64,000 nucleotides of DNA from Curvibacter sp. PD_MW3 (GTDB lineage: Bacteria > Pseudomonadota > Gammaproteobacteria > Burkholderiales > Burkholderiaceae_C): positions 62,001 to 126,000 of the forward strand of contig NSIV01000006.1 in NCBI GenBank assembly GCA_002633085.1, given 5' to 3'. Position 1 is the first letter of the stretch; each line of letters opens with the position of its first letter. Under the pieces are notes generated by a model that saw only the letters and a list, made by a program, of their open reading frames with translations, did no database searches and was not told the DNA's origin. Shown here one piece after another: positions 52,583 to 61,990 of the stretch. The position numbers were made by a program, and so were the translations under genes.

Positions 52583-52612
52583 ATTATAGCGTTTTTTCAA
52601 CCGCCCCTTCAA
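52583..52612 (-). promoter_or_regulatory. promoter of tRNA-Lys
   Basis: Minus strand TTGAAG (52612-52607), 18-base spacer, TATAAT (52588-52583). The -35 overlaps the last codons of tcdA. The expected leader before the tRNA is about 40 bases. Confidence 0.75.
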
Positions 52613-53358
52613 GAGCGGACAGAAATTTCATTCATCACCCACCCTGCCGCGCACTGCCCAAAAGTGGCCGTGACGGACACCAGTGAGCCATAACCGCTGC
52701 AGTTCAGCGTCCCGTCACCTTCGACGTCACAGGAGGCATCTGGTTGCCTCACTGACTCGCGACTGAAAACGCAGGCAACACCGATCTTCTTTGCATCGCG
52801 TGCGGCACCGTGCTCACGGCGCAAGCGGTAGCGCAGCTGGGCCAGTAAGGGATCATGTGTGGTCTTGCTCAGGTCCTCAATGTCGACCTGGTGCGCAAGG
52901 CGTTTGCCGCCAGCCGCCCCCACGGTAATGAAAATGGTTTTGCTCCTCAGCGCCCAAGCTGCCATGGCAGTCTTGGCGCGCACCTGGTCGCAGGCATCGA
53001 TGATGGCATCCACACCTGCTGGCAGCAGACCAGGCCAGTTGTCAGGGTCGACAAACTCTTCAATGCACTGAACCACACAATCCGGGTTGATCTGGGCGAT
53101 GCGATCACGCATGGCCAGTACCTTGGCCTGCCCCAGTGTGGTTTCGAGCGCGTGGATCTGGCGATTGATGTTCGATTCGGCTACGTGATCGAGGTCGATC
53201 AGCGTCAGACGCCCAACCCCACTGCGCGCCAGCGCTTCTGCAGCCCAGGAACCCACCCCGCCGATGCCGATGACCGCAACATGCGCAGCGCGGATGCGCT
53301 GCGCGCCGGCCAGACCATACAGGCGCGCCAGCCCGCCGAAGCGTCGTTCCGCATCCAT
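52609..53358 (-). CDS. tcdA: tRNA threonylcarbamoyladenosine dehydratase (CsdL)
   Basis: 249 residues from ATG 53358 (GTG codons just upstream are possible). E1-like adenylating enzyme: VIGIGGVGSWAAEALARSGV, LIDLDHVAESNINRQIHALE, DACDQVRAKTAM, and a C-terminal half with CSGYGSLVSVTATFGQCAAGW. It cyclises t6A37 in tRNA to ct6A. The family is related to ThiF/MoeB; since no thiF is in the window, a sulfur-carrier role is conceivable but less likely than TcdA. Confidence 0.92.
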   Translation of the reverse strand: MDAERRFGGLARLYGLAGAQRIRAAHVAVIGIGGVGSWAAEALARSGVGRLTLIDLDHVAESNINRQIHALETTLGQAKVLAMRDRIAQINPDCVVQCIEEFVDPDNWPGLLPAGVDAIIDACDQVRAKTAMAAWALRSKTIFITVGAAGGKRLAHQVDIEDLSKTTHDPLLAQLRYRLRREHGAARDAKKIGVACVFSRESVRQPDASCDVEGDGTLNCSGYGSLVSVTATFGQCAAGWVMNEISVRS

Positions 53359-53367
53359 GACCACCAC

Positions 53368-54483
53368 TCAGGCAACGCGCTCAAGCCGCCAGATCTGGTA
53401 CTTGAATGCCGCGATTGCACCCGCCATGATGGCGGCAACAGCTACAAAACTTGTAGCACCCAAGGTAGAAATGCCGGTCAAGCCCTGGCCGATCGTGCAG
53501 CCCATCGCGGTGACCCCGCCGATGCCCATGAGCACGGCGCCGACAAGGTGGTTGGCCAGATCTTCGGTGCCGCGGAACCCTTCCCAACGGAAGCTGCGGC
53601 TGGTCAGAGCCATGATGGCAGAACCGACGATGACACCCGCCACCGAAACAATACCCACGGACAAGACCTTGCTCTTGTCACTGAAGAACATCAGCCAATC
53701 CAGCGCGTAAGCAATCGGGGCCACAAAGCTCATGGACTCGGAGCGGCCAGAGTTGGTGGCAAGGAAAACCTCATCGAGCGTCTCCGGATGCTCGGCAACA
53801 AAGCCCAGATGACCGCTGACCCACCACATGGCGACAATGATGGCGCCGATACCCAGGCCCCCCAGCAGGTTGTCCAAACGGCAGAACTCGCGTCCAAGCA
53901 AAGCCCAGACAATCAATGCCCCGCCAAGGAGCAGGCCCAGCGCCAAGGTCATCAGTGCGGGCGGCACACCGAAAGCCGCCGCTGCAAGGTGCGGCAGATT
54001 GGCAATGGTAGAAAACTCAATGAGAACTTGGTCAACGCTGGCCACGCGAACGACGGCCATGATGCCTTTCATGGTGGCAAATGCAGCCAAGCCCATGACC
54101 AGCAGGACCACCAGGGACTTCAGGCTGCCACCACCAACACGAACCAGCGTCTTGCTGCCGCAACCAGATGCCAACACCATGCCAAAGCCGAACAGCGCGC
54201 CGCCAACAGCAGCCGAGAGCCAGAGCCAGCGATTGGAAGCATGCAGGGTCTTGGTCGGATCAATGATGCCGGCGTAGGCCAACAGCGCAAAGCCAGCCAT
54301 GGCAACGCCAGCCGCCAGACCCCACTGACGCATGCGCGTCCAGTCGCCCATGTTGACGACATCGCTGATGGCCCCCATGGTGCAAAAGTGGGTGCGCTGC
54401 GTGATGGCACCAAAGATGACGGAAAGAACGAAGGCGGCGATCAACACCTGCGCGTTGAGCGCGGACAATTCAGAGACTTGCAT
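53368..54483 (-). CDS. YeeE/YedE-family (TsuA-like) sulfur-compound transporter
   Basis: 371 residues with about nine or ten membrane segments and the family's conserved cysteines in FCTMGAISD (about 34), SGCGSKTLVRVGGGSLKSL (about 107) and MGCTIGQGLTG (about 325). TsuA of this family imports thiosulfate by passing it along these cysteines. It carries both halves in one polypeptide. It could add thiosulfate to the sulfur sources of this strain. Downstream gene tcdA is nine bases from its stop. Confidence 0.92.
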   Translation of the reverse strand: MQVSELSALNAQVLIAAFVLSVIFGAITQRTHFCTMGAISDVVNMGDWTRMRQWGLAAGVAMAGFALLAYAGIIDPTKTLHASNRWLWLSAAVGGALFGFGMVLASGCGSKTLVRVGGGSLKSLVVLLVMGLAAFATMKGIMAVVRVASVDQVLIEFSTIANLPHLAAAAFGVPPALMTLALGLLLGGALIVWALLGREFCRLDNLLGGLGIGAIIVAMWWVSGHLGFVAEHPETLDEVFLATNSGRSESMSFVAPIAYALDWLMFFSDKSKVLSVGIVSVAGVIVGSAIMALTSRSFRWEGFRGTEDLANHLVGAVLMGIGGVTAMGCTIGQGLTGISTLGATSFVAVAAIMAGAIAAFKYQIWRLERVA

Positions 54484-54520
54484 CCCTGAATTTTAGGCGA
54501 TCTTGCTTCTTGCCCGCTTC

Positions 54521-55252
54521 CTATTTGAGGCGAGCCAGGCGGTCCTTGGCGGCCGCGGCGGCCTCGGATTGCGGATAAGCCTTGACCAACTCGTCCAAGG
54601 TCTTGCGCGCACCACGCAGGTCTTTCAGTTCGACCTGGCAGTTGGCGATGGAAAGCACGGCCTCCGGTGCACGCAGATGGTCCGGTGCCTGTGTCAGCAG
54701 CGTGCGAAAGTTCTGCACCGCCTCTTTGTAATCGCGCGTGGCGTAGCGGGCATTGCCAAGCCAAAAGTACGCAGATGGTGCATAACCGCTTTGGGCATAA
54801 CGCTTGATGAAATCAACAAACGCCGTCTGGGCCGCGGCAAATTCTCCCTTGCGGAAGATGCCGAGCGCAGCTTCGAAGTCGCGCTTCTCCGCCGGCTCAG
54901 CCATGAATTCGCGACCGTCCAGCGAGACCTTGATGGGTTCGAACTTGCGCAAGCGCTCGTCCACCCCCTGCATCACGTCTCGCTGCTGACGCTGCAACTC
55001 CGACACACTGCGGGCAAGCTGTTCATTCTGCCCCTGCATCCGGGCCAACTCGGAGCGCAAGACTTCGATCTGGTTTTGCAGGTCCAGCATGCTGCGCCGC
55101 ATTTCCTCACTGGAGCGGCGCGTTTCGTCCTGGCTGCTGCGCAGATCAACGATGGCCCGCCGGGCCTCATCGTCCTCAAACAAGCCGGCCTGAGCCGCGC
55201 AGGCGGCCCAGCCAAGTAGCAAGGCACCTGCCAGTTGCGTGTATCGGGTCAC
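54521..55252 (-). CDS. cpoB: Tol-Pal system protein CpoB (YbgF)
   Basis: 243 residues from GTG 55252 with GGAG upstream; the frame opens earlier at TTG 55270 without support. Signal peptide ends CAAQA. A coiled-coil segment (about residues 35-100, rich in Q, E, R) is followed by TPR repeats (FRKGEFAAAQTAFVDFIKRY, SAYFWLGNARYATRDYKEAV). Periplasmic; coordinates peptidoglycan synthesis with outer-membrane constriction. Follows pal by 20 bases. Confidence 0.93.
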   Translation of the reverse strand: MTRYTQLAGALLLGWAACAAQAGLFEDDEARRAIVDLRSSQDETRRSSEEMRRSMLDLQNQIEVLRSELARMQGQNEQLARSVSELQRQQRDVMQGVDERLRKFEPIKVSLDGREFMAEPAEKRDFEAALGIFRKGEFAAAQTAFVDFIKRYAQSGYAPSAYFWLGNARYATRDYKEAVQNFRTLLTQAPDHLRAPEAVLSIANCQVELKDLRGARKTLDELVKAYPQSEAAAAAKDRLARLK

Positions 55253-55272
55253 AGCCGGATCTCCTGCCAATT

Positions 55273-55797
55273 TCAGCGGTAGCTGATTTCAGCGCGACGG
55301 TTCTGGGACCAGGCCGCTTCGTCGCCGCCCTGGACGGCGGGCTTTTCCTTGCCGAAGCTCACCGCCTCAACCTGACTGTCTGCCGCGCCGAGCAGCACCA
55401 GCGCGCGGCGCACTGCCTCAGCGCGCTTCTGCCCCAGGGCCAGGTTGTATTCACGACCACCACGTTCATCAGTGTGGCCTTCGATCGCCACCTTGCGATT
55501 CTTGTCCGCCTTGATGTGACGGGCATGGGCTTCGATCACGGATTGGAATTCGGGTTTGACGACATAGCTGTCATAGTCAAAATAGACAACACGCGGGCCA
55601 GCCGGGGCAACACCGAGCTTGCTCTTGTCGAGATCGACGGATGCAACGCCGTTCTTGCCGGCAGCGTTGGCATCGGCACCATCCACGGAAGCGCCGGAGC
55701 GGTTTTCCACCGGCACATCGTCAAGCTTGACGGAGGAACCGCAGCCGACCATCAATAAGGCAGCGCCCAAGACCAATGCATATTTTTTCATCGACAT
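55273..55797 (-). CDS. pal: peptidoglycan-associated lipoprotein
   Basis: 174 residues. Lipobox LMVGCGSS places the lipidated Cys near residue 19. The OmpA-like domain contains YFDYDSYVVKPEFQSVIEAH and GHTDERGGREYNLALGQKRA, the diaminopimelate-binding region. It anchors the outer membrane to peptidoglycan with TolB. AGGAG lies seven bases before ATG 55797. Confidence 0.96.
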   Translation of the reverse strand: MSMKKYALVLGAALLMVGCGSSVKLDDVPVENRSGASVDGADANAAGKNGVASVDLDKSKLGVAPAGPRVVYFDYDSYVVKPEFQSVIEAHARHIKADKNRKVAIEGHTDERGGREYNLALGQKRAEAVRRALVLLGAADSQVEAVSFGKEKPAVQGGDEAAWSQNRRAEISYR

Positions 55798-55831
55798 CTA
55801 AAAACTCCTGTAGGTATGTTGGATCAATCGG

Positions 55832-57106
55832 TTAATTCTGCTTCTGGAACGGACCCCAGTCCGGCTCACGGATGTCCCCGCCCTGCCCGGCCAATCTGGC
55901 CTTGAGCTTGCCGTCCAGCGTCGTCGTCATCAGGGCTTCCCGGTCATGCTGCTTGGTGGCATAGACAATCAAACGACTGTTAGGGGCGAAGCTGGGGCTT
56001 TCATCGGCACTGGTTTCCGTGATGGGCGTTGCACTGCCACTGGCGAGTTCCATCACATGCAGCTTGAAGGCACCACTCACGCGGGAAATGTAAGCGAGCC
56101 AGCGGCCGTCCTGGCTGATGGATGGCGAAATGTTGTAAGTGCCCGTAAAAGTCACGCGATCGGCGCCACCACCCGAAGCCGGCATGCGGTAGATCTGCGG
56201 GCTACCGCCGCGGTCACTGACGAAGTAGATGCTTTTACCGTCGGGGGAATAGACCGGCTCGGTGTCGATGCTGGACGACTGTGACAGGCGTCGCGGCTCA
56301 CCACCCGCGGCGGTGTCAAGACCATAGATCTGTGACACGCCATCGCGACTCAAGGTCACGGCCAGTGTGCGGCCATCGGGTGACCAGGCAGGCGCACTGT
56401 TAGATCCCCGGAAATTGGCCACCAGTCGACGCCGGCCAGTCGAGATGTCGTGAACGTAAACAACCGGTTTACGCGACTCGAACGACACGTAGGCCAGCTG
56501 CGCGCCATTCGGCGACCAGGCTGGCGAAATGATCGGCTCCGGACTGGTCAGCGCCGCCTGCGCATTCTCACCATCGGCGTCGGCAACCCACAGGCTATAG
56601 CGCGGCCCGGCCTTGGTCACATAGGCAATGCGGGTTGAGAAGGCACCCTTGTCGCCCGTCAGCTTCTCGTAGATGAAGTCGGCAATGCGGTGTGCAGCCA
56701 GCCGAAGATCACCTGCCGTGACGGCATAGCTCTGGCCACCCAGATCCTGGCCACGGACCGCATCCCACAGACGAAAACGAACGTCGTAGCGACCGTCGGC
56801 CAAGCGCGTCACGCTGCCGGCCGCCAGGGAATCGGCACCTTTCTGACGCCAGGGGGACATGTCGGGCCGGGCGTTCTCGTCCAAACCACTTCCTGCGGCA
56901 TCGATCAGGCGAAATTGGCCACTGCGCTCGAGATCGGCCTGCACAATGGCCCCGACTTTCTGCGGCGAAACGTCATCGCCGCGGAAGGGCGCAATGGCAA
57001 TCGGTAACTGAGTCAGACCGATGCCGGACACTTCGACACGGAACTGAGCCCAAGCCGGCAGAGTAACCACACCGGCCATCAAACACAACAAGAAGCGTTT
57101 CAACAT
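55832..57106 (-). CDS. tolB: Tol-Pal system protein TolB
   Basis: 424 residues. Signal peptide ends LPAWAQ; N-terminal TolB domain (IAPFRGDDVSPQKVGAIVQA) then a beta-propeller with WSPNGAQLAYVSFESRKP, WSPDGRTLAVTLSRDG and YSPDGKSIYFVSDRGG repeats. Periplasmic link between TolA and Pal. Directly upstream lies a glycosyltransferase gene instead of tolA, seven bases away. Confidence 0.96.
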   Translation of the reverse strand: MLKRFLLCLMAGVVTLPAWAQFRVEVSGIGLTQLPIAIAPFRGDDVSPQKVGAIVQADLERSGQFRLIDAAGSGLDENARPDMSPWRQKGADSLAAGSVTRLADGRYDVRFRLWDAVRGQDLGGQSYAVTAGDLRLAAHRIADFIYEKLTGDKGAFSTRIAYVTKAGPRYSLWVADADGENAQAALTSPEPIISPAWSPNGAQLAYVSFESRKPVVYVHDISTGRRRLVANFRGSNSAPAWSPDGRTLAVTLSRDGVSQIYGLDTAAGGEPRRLSQSSSIDTEPVYSPDGKSIYFVSDRGGSPQIYRMPASGGGADRVTFTGTYNISPSISQDGRWLAYISRVSGAFKLHVMELASGSATPITETSADESPSFAPNSRLIVYATKQHDREALMTTTLDGKLKARLAGQGGDIREPDWGPFQKQN

Positions 57107-57113
57107 ATGTCCA

Positions 57114-57968
57114 TTATTCCAGTCTTGTGATCACGGCATCGTCATTGGTACGCTGCTGCGAATAACCCAAGGCGGCCCGTACCACATCGGACTTCTCACG
57201 CGCACGCACGGTTTGGGCATTCTGCGACTCATGGTCACGAGCCGCCTCCTTGTGCCAGAGGTGATAAACCTCGGTGGCACAAAAACCGTTCTTGCGCGCA
57301 ACGCCGCTGTGATGAAGGCGCAGCACGAAGTCGGCATCCTCGTGCCCCCAGCCGAAAAAAGACTCGTCAAAGCCATCCACCCGCTCGAAATCCGTCCGCC
57401 AAACGCCCATATTGCAACTACGAATGCCTTTCCAGGTGAAATCGCGCTGCACCCGTCCCGACCAATCGGGCAAGCGCAGCAGCCCGGTAAGCTTGCTGGC
57501 ATGCCCCGTCAAACGCTGTCGAAACCAGTAATGCCAACGTCGCCCACTGACACGCTCGCGGCCACTCACTACCTGCTGCGTCAACCCGGGCGATAGCAGC
57601 ACACGGCTGCCGTTGATGAAAAAACCGGGCTGGGCCAGCCACTTGTGCCGGGCGATGAAATCAACCTCGGGCACACAATCACCATCCAGGAAAACAATGT
57701 ATTGGCCGCTGGCCGCAGCGACACCGCGATTGCGCACGCGCGAAGCGGTAAAACCGACATCAGGGTGCCAGACATGCACGACACGCAGCTCTTGCGCCAC
57801 GGCGGCATCGAGAATCGCCTGCCGGTGCTCATCACGTGAGCCATCGTCAGCCACGATTACCTCAAAACGGCGGTCCGTCTGACGCGACAACCCGTCAAGC
57901 ACCGCGAGCAAGGCATCGCAGCGGTTGTAGGTCGTGATCACCACGGAAATCAGGTCAGAAGTATCCAT
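57114..57968 (-). CDS. family 2 glycosyltransferase with galactosyltransferase-type C-terminus
   Basis: 284 residues. GT-A start LISVVITTYNRCDALLAVLD, nucleotide-sugar Asp in VIVADDGS, DxD-like VFLDGDCVP, and the Glyco_transf_7C signature GFDESFFGWGHEDADFVLRL. It probably adds a hexose or HexNAc to LPS core or O-antigen at the inner membrane. Same strand as tolB and perhaps cotranscribed; divergent from the LPS genes to the right with 81 bases between. Confidence 0.88.
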   Translation of the reverse strand: MDTSDLISVVITTYNRCDALLAVLDGLSRQTDRRFEVIVADDGSRDEHRQAILDAAVAQELRVVHVWHPDVGFTASRVRNRGVAAASGQYIVFLDGDCVPEVDFIARHKWLAQPGFFINGSRVLLSPGLTQQVVSGRERVSGRRWHYWFRQRLTGHASKLTGLLRLPDWSGRVQRDFTWKGIRSCNMGVWRTDFERVDGFDESFFGWGHEDADFVLRLHHSGVARKNGFCATEVYHLWHKEAARDHESQNAQTVRAREKSDVVRAALGYSQQRTNDDAVITRLE

Positions 57969-58049
57969 TTTGAACTAGACTACGAGACTGGCAACGCGCT
58001 CGCAGCGCCCTGCATCATCCGCACAGGCCGCCGAATACTACCATCCCTG

Positions 58050-58850
58050 ATGAGCAAAATTTCCGTCTACATCATCGCCTACAACGAGGCCGAAAAAGTC
58101 GCGGCCACCATCGAGAGCGCCCGCTGGGCCGACGAGGTGATCGTGGTCGATTCCTGGAGCACCGACGGCACACCGGAAATCGCCGCCAAGCTGGGCGCCA
58201 AAGTGGTCCAGGTTGAATTCAAGGGTTTTGGCGACCTGCGCAACCAGGCCATTGCCGCCTGTTCCCACGAATGGATCTTCAGCATCGATGCTGACGAGCG
58301 CTGCACGCCGGAAGTGGCGCAAGAGGTACGCGCGATTGCAGACCATCCTGCGTCGCTGGACGTCTACCGCGTTCCCCGTCGCAACTATTTCATGGGGCGC
58401 TGGATCAGACACTCGGGCTGGTACCCGAACTTCCGGCAGCCGCAACTGTTCCGCAAGGGTTGCATGAGCTACGATCTTAAGCCCGTCCATGAGGGTTATA
58501 TCCTGCACAGCGCCAGAGCCATCGGCACCCTGCAAAACGCCATCTGGCAGTTCCCGTTCAAGAACATGGGCGAGGTTTTGCACAAGGCGAACCGCTACTC
58601 GACGCTCGGCGCCGAAAAAATCAGGCACAAAAAGATATCCATGGGCACGGCCCTCACCCACGGTCTCTGGTCTTTCGTGAAGCATTACATCTTCAAACTG
58701 GGATTTCTTGATGGCTGGGCCGGTTTCGTCATCGCGCTTGGCAATTTCGAGGGCACGTTCTATCGTTACGTGAAGGCACTGGAAATCCAGAAGGGGTCCG
58801 CATGGAAGGCGCCCGTGACTCCCACCGCAGCAACGCCCCGCCAACCGTGA
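58050..58850 (+). CDS. LPS core glycosyltransferase, family 2 (WaaE/KdtX-like)
   Basis: 266 residues. GT2 motifs KISVYIIAYNEAEKVAATIE, DEVIVVDSWSTDGT, DLRNQAIAACSHEWIFSIDA (DAD triad) and the WaaE-type RRNYFMGRWIRHSGWYPN with LFRKG. Relatives add glucose to heptose I of the LPS inner core. First gene of a plus-strand unit; its TGA overlaps the msbA ATG (TGATG). Confidence 0.9.
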   Translation: MSKISVYIIAYNEAEKVAATIESARWADEVIVVDSWSTDGTPEIAAKLGAKVVQVEFKGFGDLRNQAIAACSHEWIFSIDADERCTPEVAQEVRAIADHPASLDVYRVPRRNYFMGRWIRHSGWYPNFRQPQLFRKGCMSYDLKPVHEGYILHSARAIGTLQNAIWQFPFKNMGEVLHKANRYSTLGAEKIRHKKISMGTALTHGLWSFVKHYIFKLGFLDGWAGFVIALGNFEGTFYRYVKALEIQKGSAWKAPVTPTAATPRQP

Positions 58851-60595
58851 TGCAGCGCCCAGTTCAAGCCAGCAGCCGGGCCCTTTATTTCCGGCTGCTT
58901 ACTTACCTCAAGCCCTACTGGAAGGTGTTCGTGCTGGCGGTACTTGGCATGGTGGGAACTGCGGCGACCGAGCCGGTCTTTCCCGCCATCATGAAGTACC
59001 TGCTGGACCAGGGCTTTCAGACCGAAGACAAGCGCCTTGTCTGGCTGATCCCCCTGGGGATGGTGGCGCTATTTGCCGCACGCGGTGTCTTGTCGTTCTG
59101 TACCAGTTACCTGATGACCTGGATCTCGACGCGCTTGATCATCGATCTGAGACGGCAGTTGTTCGCAAAGATTCTGCAATTACCGACGCACATCTTTCAC
59201 GAGCAGTCCGCAGGCAAACTGATTTCCCGGCTGGTCTACGACACAGACAATGTGAACCAGGCAGCCACCAACGTGCTGGTGACCGCGGTGCGTGAAACGC
59301 TGACCGCGGTAGCGTTGCTGCTCTACCTGCTTTATCTGGACTGGAAACTGACGCTCATCACCCTTGCGATCGGTCCGCTCATTGCCTTCATCATCAAAGG
59401 CTTCAGCCGGCGCATCCGCGCAGCCAGCCGCTCCAGTTTCGAAGCGATCCGCGCCATGTCGCACACCATCGAAGAGACCACCGACGCCCACAAGGTCATC
59501 AAGATATTTGGGGGACAGGCCCAGCAGCAACGGCGTTTTTTCAATGACACGGAACGCTTCCGCCGCTCCATGATGCGCGAAGCCGTCCCCGCTTCTGCCC
59601 TGACCCCGATCACCCATCTGGTCGCGTCCATGGCTGTGGCCGGCATCACCTATCTGGCGCTGAGTCAGACAACCGGCCAGGCCAGCGCCTCGGCCGGTGG
59701 TTTTGTGTCGTTCATCGCGGCCATGCTGCTGCTGATTTCCCCCATCAAGCAGCTGACCGCCATCAACCCCATCATGCAACGGGGCCTGGCCGCCTGCGAA
59801 AGCGTGTTCGAGCTGCTGGATCAGCCGGATGAAGAAGATCCAGGGCGACGTGCATTGCCCCATGCGAGGGGCGACATCGAATTCGATCGCGTCAGCTTCA
59901 GCTATCCCGACGCCGAGCGCCAGGCACTCAACGAGATCAGCTTCCACGTTCCTGCCGGGCAGACGGTGGCCCTGGTTGGAGCATCCGGTGGCGGCAAGAC
60001 CACCATCAGCGCGCTGATACCCCGCTTCTATCGTCCCACCGCCGGCCAGATCCGCATTGATGGCATCGACATCAATGAGCTTGGCCTCACCAGCCTGCGA
60101 CACAACATCGCCCTGGTCAGCCAGGACATCGTGCTCTTCAATGACACCGTGCTGGCCAACATCGCCTTTGGATCAACGGGTGACCACACCCGGGAAGACG
60201 TGGTGGCAGCCGCCAAAGCCGCCAATGCATGGGACTTCATCCTGCAACTGCCCGAGGGACTGGACACGCCGATCGGCGAGGATGGCGCCAAGCTTTCAGG
60301 CGGCCAACGCCAGCGTATCGCGATTGCCCGTGCGTTGCTGAAAAATGCCCCCATCCTGATCCTGGACGAAGCCACCTCGGCACTGGACACCGAATCCGAG
60401 CGTCAGGTGCAGGCAGCCCTGGCGGTGCTCATGAAAAATCGCACCACACTGGTCATTGCCCATCGACTGAGCACCATCGAGCATGCCAATCGCATTCTCG
60501 TGCTGGACCGGGGCCGTATCGTCGAAAGTGGTACCCATGCCGAACTGTTGGTGGCCGGCGGCTACTACGCCAACCTGAACCGGATGCAGACATGA
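58850..60595 (+). CDS. msbA: lipid A export ABC transporter, permease/ATP-binding
   Basis: 581 residues from ATG 58850; an in-frame ATG at 58802 would lie inside the preceding gene. Six membrane segments (about 20-310) then the ATPase: Walker A GASGGGKTT, Q-loop VSQDIVLFNDTV, signature [17 protein letters not shown], Walker [13 protein letters not shown]. It flips lipid A-core across the inner membrane. Its stop overlaps the deacetylase start (ATGA). Confidence 0.94.
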   Translation: MQRPVQASSRALYFRLLTYLKPYWKVFVLAVLGMVGTAATEPVFPAIMKYLLDQGFQTEDKRLVWLIPLGMVALFAARGVLSFCTSYLMTWISTRLIIDLRRQLFAKILQLPTHIFHEQSAGKLISRLVYDTDNVNQAATNVLVTAVRETLTAVALLLYLLYLDWKLTLITLAIGPLIAFIIKGFSRRIRAASRSSFEAIRAMSHTIEETTDAHKVIKIFGGQAQQQRRFFNDTERFRRSMMREAVPASALTPITHLVASMAVAGITYLALSQTTGQASASAGGFVSFIAAMLLLISPIKQLTAINPIMQRGLAACESVFELLDQPDEEDPGRRALPHARGDIEFDRVSFSYPDAERQALNEISFHVPAGQTVALVGASGGGKTTISALIPRFYRPTAGQIRIDGIDINELGLTSLRHNIALVSQDIVLFNDTVLANIAFGSTGDHTREDVVAAAKAANAWDFILQLPEGLDTPIGEDGAKLSGGQRQRIAIARALLKNAPILILDEATSALDTESERQVQAALAVLMKNRTTLVIAHRLSTIEHANRILVLDRGRIVESGTHAELLVAGGYYANLNRMQT

Positions 60596-61308
60596 ACATC
60601 CCGATTCTCATGTACCACCAGATCGACGTGCCGCCAGCACGGGGCACCCCTCTGCGTGGACTGGTGGTGGCGCCTGGCTCCTTTGCACGCCAGATGGGGC
60701 TGCTGAGGCTGCTGGGATACCAGGGCCTTTCCATGCGCGACCTGGAACCCTACCTGAAAAGGGAGAAAAAGGGCAAAGTGGTCGGAATCACTTTCGATGA
60801 CGGCTACCAGAACAACGTACGCAACGCCCTGCCGATTCTGAAGCGATTCGGGTTCACAGCAACCTGTTACGGCGTGAGCAGCATGATCGGCGGCACCAAC
60901 AGCTGGGACCACGGCATCGTGGCGGAGAAGCCGCTGATGACACTGGAAGACTGGCTCGCCTGGCGCGATGCGGGGATGGATATCGGCTCTCACACGCGCA
61001 CTCACGCCGACCTGAGCCGGCTAGGCCCTGATGAGGCACGTGAGCAGATTGCGGGATCCAAAAAAGAGCTGGAAGACAGGCTGGGTTGCGAAGTAAGGCA
61101 CTTCTGCTATCCCTATGGCCGTTTCGGCGACGAGCACCGCACCATGGTGCGGCAAGCCGGCTATCTGACGGCGACCACGACACGACGCGGCAGAGTCATC
61201 CCGGGCGAGGACCCGATGGCCCTCAAACGCGTGCTGGTCGCGCGCGCCACCCACCTGCTCCACTTCGCCCTCAAGCTGACCACGGCCTACGAAGACCGTC
61301 GCGGCTGA
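60592..61308 (+). CDS. polysaccharide deacetylase
   Basis: 238 residues. NodB homology domain (CE4): PILMYHQIDVPP, metal/catalytic ITFDDGYQNN, metal ligands SHTRTHADLS and the CYPYGRFGDEH barrel strand. It removes acetyl groups from N-acetyl sugars. No signal peptide, so it acts in the cytoplasm, perhaps on a lipid-linked LPS sugar. Coupled to msbA by a four-base overlap, suggesting a lipid A-core modification. Confidence 0.9.
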   Translation: MNIPILMYHQIDVPPARGTPLRGLVVAPGSFARQMGLLRLLGYQGLSMRDLEPYLKREKKGKVVGITFDDGYQNNVRNALPILKRFGFTATCYGVSSMIGGTNSWDHGIVAEKPLMTLEDWLAWRDAGMDIGSHTRTHADLSRLGPDEAREQIAGSKKELEDRLGCEVRHFCYPYGRFGDEHRTMVRQAGYLTATTTRRGRVIPGEDPMALKRVLVARATHLLHFALKLTTAYEDRRG

Positions 61309-61315
61309 TGAAGCC

Positions 61316-61960
61316 ATGAATCTGTACACGAACAAACCCCAAGACTATTTTTCCAAGGCACGTCTGGAAATCGAGCCGCTGCTGCGTCTGGGCAAGGGAC
61401 ATGCCTGCCGGGCGCTTGAAATCGGCTGCGCGGAAGGCCACACCCTGGAGTGGCTTAAACAAGCCGGCTACTGCAGCTGGGTGGCAGGGGTGGAACCCTA
61501 TGCCGAACTGCATCCGCACAACACCTCTGTCGACCGCTTTGACCGGCTCGACATCGAATCCGACCTCCCGAACATTCCCCAAGAATCGCTCGACATGATT
61601 CTGTGCCTGGACGTGCTGGAACACCTCAACAATCCTTGGGAGGCGATGCGCCGGCTTGCCGGCCTGCTCAAGCCTGGCGGTCTGTGGATCATCAGCGTAC
61701 CCAATATCAGGAACTACCATATCCTGGTGGATCTGGCGTTCCGGGGCCGTTTCAACTACACCGACTCCGGCATCCTGGACAGAACACACCTGCGTTTCTT
61801 CACCCGCAGCTCTCTCATCGAATTGGCCGAGTCCTCGGGCGCACGTGTCGACACTGTCATCAGTACGGATACGACCCGATGGCAAAAGAAGTTCCTCGCC
61901 ATGTTGGGTCTGGGCGATTTGCTAGCCAAGCAGTTTTTGCTGGCTGCCACGAAACAATAA
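61316..61960 (+). CDS. class I SAM-dependent methyltransferase
   Basis: 214 residues. SAM motif I ALEIGCAEGHTLEWLKQAGY (about 26-45), DMILCLDVLEHLNNPWEAM (motif II-III, Methyltransf_23 type), then LLKPGGLWIISVPNIRNY. Such enzymes in LPS clusters methylate sugars or cap O-chains. Acceptor unknown. Seven bases after the deacetylase gene. Confidence 0.9.
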   Translation: MNLYTNKPQDYFSKARLEIEPLLRLGKGHACRALEIGCAEGHTLEWLKQAGYCSWVAGVEPYAELHPHNTSVDRFDRLDIESDLPNIPQESLDMILCLDVLEHLNNPWEAMRRLAGLLKPGGLWIISVPNIRNYHILVDLAFRGRFNYTDSGILDRTHLRFFTRSSLIELAESSGARVDTVISTDTTRWQKKFLAMLGLGDLLAKQFLLAATKQ

Positions 61961-61990
61961 CCGGCCCCAACCGCCGAACCGCCCCTCACC

